64,000 nucleotides of DNA, from contig OZ024789.1 in NCBI GenBank assembly GCA_964017065.1, positions 2,241,016 to 2,305,015 of the forward strand, in the 5' to 3' direction. Numbering within the stretch: the first letter of the stretch is position 1; the number at the start of each line of letters is the position of its first letter. Source of the DNA: Haliclona indistincta. Lineage: Eukaryota; Porifera; Demospongiae; Haplosclerida; Chalinidae. The notes beneath the pieces are model-generated. The model was not told the origin of the DNA. It made no database searches and saw nothing but the letters and a program-made list of their open reading frames with translations. Made by a program: the position numbers and the translations under genes. Positions 60,701 to 64,000 of the stretch are shown in pieces.

Positions 60701-63700
60701 TCGACCAAGCATGCACAGTATTACTAGTACAAAGTCAATGCATATTACAAATGTGTCAATTTACTGCTAGAATTCAAGTTAAGGTAATTATACTCAATTA
60801 ATAATTTTTTGTTCCATTTGGTAATTAATGAAGATGACAGTGGGATAATAATATCAGAAGATATCCTCAAAATAATTTAAGATATCCCAAGATATTGTAG
60901 AAAATAATCAAAGATATCCCAAGATATAATGAGATATCATGGAAATAACCAAGATATGTGAGTTGCTACATTGAATAATTGATGAATATAACAGTGGGAT
61001 AATAATATAGGAAGATATCCTCGTAATAATTAAAGATATCCCAAGATATTGTAAAGATATCCCAAGATTATAATGAGATATCATGGAAATAACCAAGATA
61101 TGTGAGTTGCTACATTGAATAATTGATGAAGATAATAGTGGGATAATAATATAGGAAGATATCCTCGAAATAATTTAAGATATCCCAAGATATTGTCGAA
61201 AATAATCAAAGATATCCCAAGATATAATGAGATATCATGGAAATAACCAAGATATTTGAGTTGAATATTGTCGTTCAATGCATATGAGGTTGTTCTCGGC
61301 ATGACAATGCCGTGTATACTAGTGATACAGTGAGCATTGAGTAGACTACTAGTACTACTACTTCTTTGAAAGCGTCTAATTGTTAGTTGACTTTCACCAG
61401 GATATACAGTAACTTTTGGTCCATCCGTAACTAAAACTGATCACATTTGGACCAAGCATGCACAGTATTACTAGTTCAAAGTTAATAATCATCGCAGCCT
61501 AGATAAACCTACGCACAAGCCATGCCTATATATTAACCTCCGACACCACAACGTGGAAGAGGAAAGGGATGGATGGACCGCAAGGGACACTCCCCGGTGC
61601 TAATCTCCCGTATACACGGGGCAATACATGTAATCACTCTCCAACACAGCTGGGAGAGGTAACTGCCAACACAGCTGGGCAGGGCACCAACACGAACGAC
61701 CAAATCTCCCATGACAGTGGGGCAACTACACATAAAACAGGGGGAGTGTATGCCGACTCACGGCACCAATGCCCTTGCAGAGCTCAACACTCAGAGAGTG
61801 GAGATACAGTAACATACACACACAATAATAACAAAGGTAAAAAAAACGAAAAACAAAATAATCGTAAATAAAGGAAATGAGAGAAAGAAGATTGGGTTAG
61901 ACGGGAGGAGGGAGGGAGGAAGAGGAGAAATTAAAAGTAACGTCGACGAGACCAGACTCAGCCGGCAGCGCCTAAATATTTAGCAACAGCACAGGGGAGT
62001 GGCCACTCGCTTATTAACTGCGTCTAATAATTATCATTATAAACGCTCAATCAATGCATATTACAAATGTGTCAATTTACTGCTAGAATTCAAGCTAAGG
62101 TAATTATACTCAATTATTAATTTTTGTTCCATTTGGTAATTGATGAAGATGACAGTGGGATAATAATATCAGAAGATATCCTCGAAATAATTAAAGATAT
62201 CCCAAGATATTGTAAAGATATCCCAAGATATAATGAGATATCATAGAAATAACCAAGATATTTGAGTTGAATATTGACGTTAAATGCATACGAGGTTGTT
62301 CTCGGCATGAAAATGCCACATACTAGTGATACAGTGCGATTGTGATGGGTCTGTGTAGACTGCTTCTTTGAAGCAACTAATTGTTACATGACTGTAACCA
62401 CGATATGCAGTAACTTTTGGTCCATCCGTAACTAAAACTAGTCACATTTGAACCAAACATGCACAGTATTACAATTTCAAAGTCTATACAGATTACAAAT
62501 CTGTCAATTTACTGCTAGAATTCAAGTTAAGGTAATTATACTCAATTAATAATTTTTGTTCCATTGGGTAATTGATGAAGATCACAGTGGGATAATAATA
62601 TCAGAAGATATCCTCGAATAATTAAAGATATTCCAAGATATAATGAGATATCATGGAAATAACCAAGATATTTGAGTTGAATATTGTCGTTCAATGCATA
62701 CGAGGTTGTTCTCGGCATGACAATGCCATGTATACTAGTGATACAATGAGCATTGAGTAGACTAGTAGTACTACTACTTCTTTCAAAACATCTGATTGTT
62801 ACTTGACTTTCACCAGGATATACAGTAACTTTTGGTCCATCCGTAACTAAAACTGATCACATTTCGACCAAGTATGCACAGTATTACTAGTACAAAGTCA
62901 ATGCAGATTACAAATGTGTCAATTTACTGCTAGAATTCAAGTTAAGGTAATTATACTCAATTAATAATTTTTTGTTACATTTGGTAATTAATGAAGATGA
63001 CAGTGGGATAATAATATCAGAAGATATCCTCGAAATAATTTAAGATATCCCAAGATATTGTCGAAAATAATCAAAGATATCCCAAGATATAATGAGATAT
63101 CATGGAAATAACCAAGATATGTGAGTTGCTGCATTGAATAATTGATGAAGATAATAGTGGGATAATAATATAGGAAGATATCCTCGAAATAATTAAAGAT
63201 ATCCCAAGATATTGTAAAGATATCCCAAGATATAATGAGATATCATGGAAATAACCAAGATATGTGAGTTGCTACATTGAATAATTGATGAATATAACAG
63301 TGGGATAATAATATAGGAAGATATCCTCGAAATAATTAAAGATATCCCAAGATATTGTAAAGATATCCCAAGATTATAATGAGATATCAAGGAAATAACC
63401 AAGATATGTGAGTTGAATATTGTCGTTCAATGCATATGAAGTTGTTCTCTGCATGACAATGCCATGTACTAGTGATACAGTGAGCATGTGATATGTCAGA
63501 GTAGACTAGTAGTAATACTATTTCTTTGAAAGTGCCATGACTGTAACCAGGATATGCAGTAACTTTTCAGTGGTCCATCCGTAGCTAAAACTGGTCACAT
63601 TTGGACCAAGCAAGTACCTTATTACAAGTTCAAAGTCTATGCAGATTAAAAATGTGTCAATTTACTGCTAGAATTCATGTTAAAGTAATTATACTCAATT

Positions 63701-64000
63701 AATAATTTTTGCTCCATTGAGTAATCGATGAAGTACCTTGAAATAATTAAAGATATTCCAAGATATAATGAGATATCATGGAAATAACCAAGATATTTGA
63801 GTTGAGTATTGTAGTTCAATGCATATGAGGTGGTTCTCGGCATGACAATGCCACATACTAGTGATACAGTGAGCATGTGATTGGTCAGAGTAGACTAGTA
63901 GTAATACTATTTCTTTGAAAGTGCCATGGCTGTAACCAGGATATGCTGTAACTTTTCAGTAGTCCATCTGTAGCTAAAACTGGTCACATTTGGACCAAGC
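57756..64000. repeat. Satellite array, unit about 0.41-0.46 kb
   Basis: TTTTGGTCCATCCGTAACTA starts recur near 58078, 58484, 58933, 59388, 59813, 60226, 60667, 61416, 62417, 62833, then diverged forms near 63570 and 63957. Each unit contains an inverted motif TTGGTCCA...TGGACCAA, a run of AAAGATATCCCAAGATAT sub-repeats of variable number, and GACAATGCCATGTACTAGTG. Some intervals are longer through doubling of the GATATC-rich part. The array runs off the right edge. All frames inside it are by-products. Confidence 0.9.
61483..62051. mobile_element. 569-bp insertion inside the satellite
   Basis: The satellite text TTCAAAGT / CAATGCATATT is interrupted here by unrelated, GC-richer sequence starting TAATAATCATCGCAGCC and ending ATTATAAACGCTCAAT. 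A 100-codon frame (61569-61871) has no recognised similarity. No clear terminal repeats or target duplication were found, so the class is unknown. Confidence 0.65.

Overview
The window looks like nuclear DNA of an invertebrate animal, most likely a demosponge of the Amphimedon type. The evidence is AT-rich sequence, genes cut into many short GT-AG exons, a UTP20-like ribosome-biogenesis gene, multidomain Kelch / Roc-like GTPase / COR / Death proteins of a kind I associate with sponges and cnidarians, and dense non-autonomous DNA transposons and minisatellites. The species is an inference.

Layout. 1-2213: end of a DIRS-like retrotransposon on the minus strand. 2842-15136: a divergent, apparently intact Kelch-GTPase-COR-Death gene (copy 1, about 1,223 aa as modelled). 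15.6-23.4 kb: a damaged 3' half of a UTP20-like gene (copy A), containing a 200-N gap. 23656-30351: an intact Kelch-GTPase-COR-Death gene (copy 2; my ten-exon model is exactly 1,311 codons). About 30.6-32.0 kb: a junction scar made of a leftover Death-domain exon stub and a composite mobile element. 32.4-45.3 kb: a second UTP20-like segment (fragment plus copy B), also damaged. 45593-51758: Kelch gene copy 3, almost identical to copy 2 but broken by small indels. 52.5-53.7 kb: an inverted relative of the composite element. 53792-54895: an intronless triose-phosphate/nucleotide-sugar transporter family gene. 55.7-56.6 kb: a decayed polysaccharide pyruvyltransferase-like gene. 57.76-64.0 kb: a satellite array with a unit of about 0.41-0.46 kb that runs off the window.

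The central event is tandem duplication of a block of roughly 20 kb holding the UTP20 3' half followed, about 270 bp downstream on the same strand, by the Kelch-GTPase-COR-Death gene. The two blocks differ by transposon insertions with recognisable target duplications, by lengths of two intronic minisatellites (24-bp and 21-bp units), by pyrimidine tracts next to splice acceptors, and by a recurring CATG microinsertion. Misassembly of two haplotypes as a tandem pair is an alternative to true duplication for blocks 2 and 3; copy 1 is too diverged for that explanation.

The strongest candidate for something undescribed is the Kelch-GTPase-COR-Death family. It puts a beta-propeller sensor, a Roc/STAND-like switch and a death-fold adaptor in one chain, and copies 1 and 2 differ clearly in their GTPase motifs. 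A signalling or innate-sensing role is inference from the domains.
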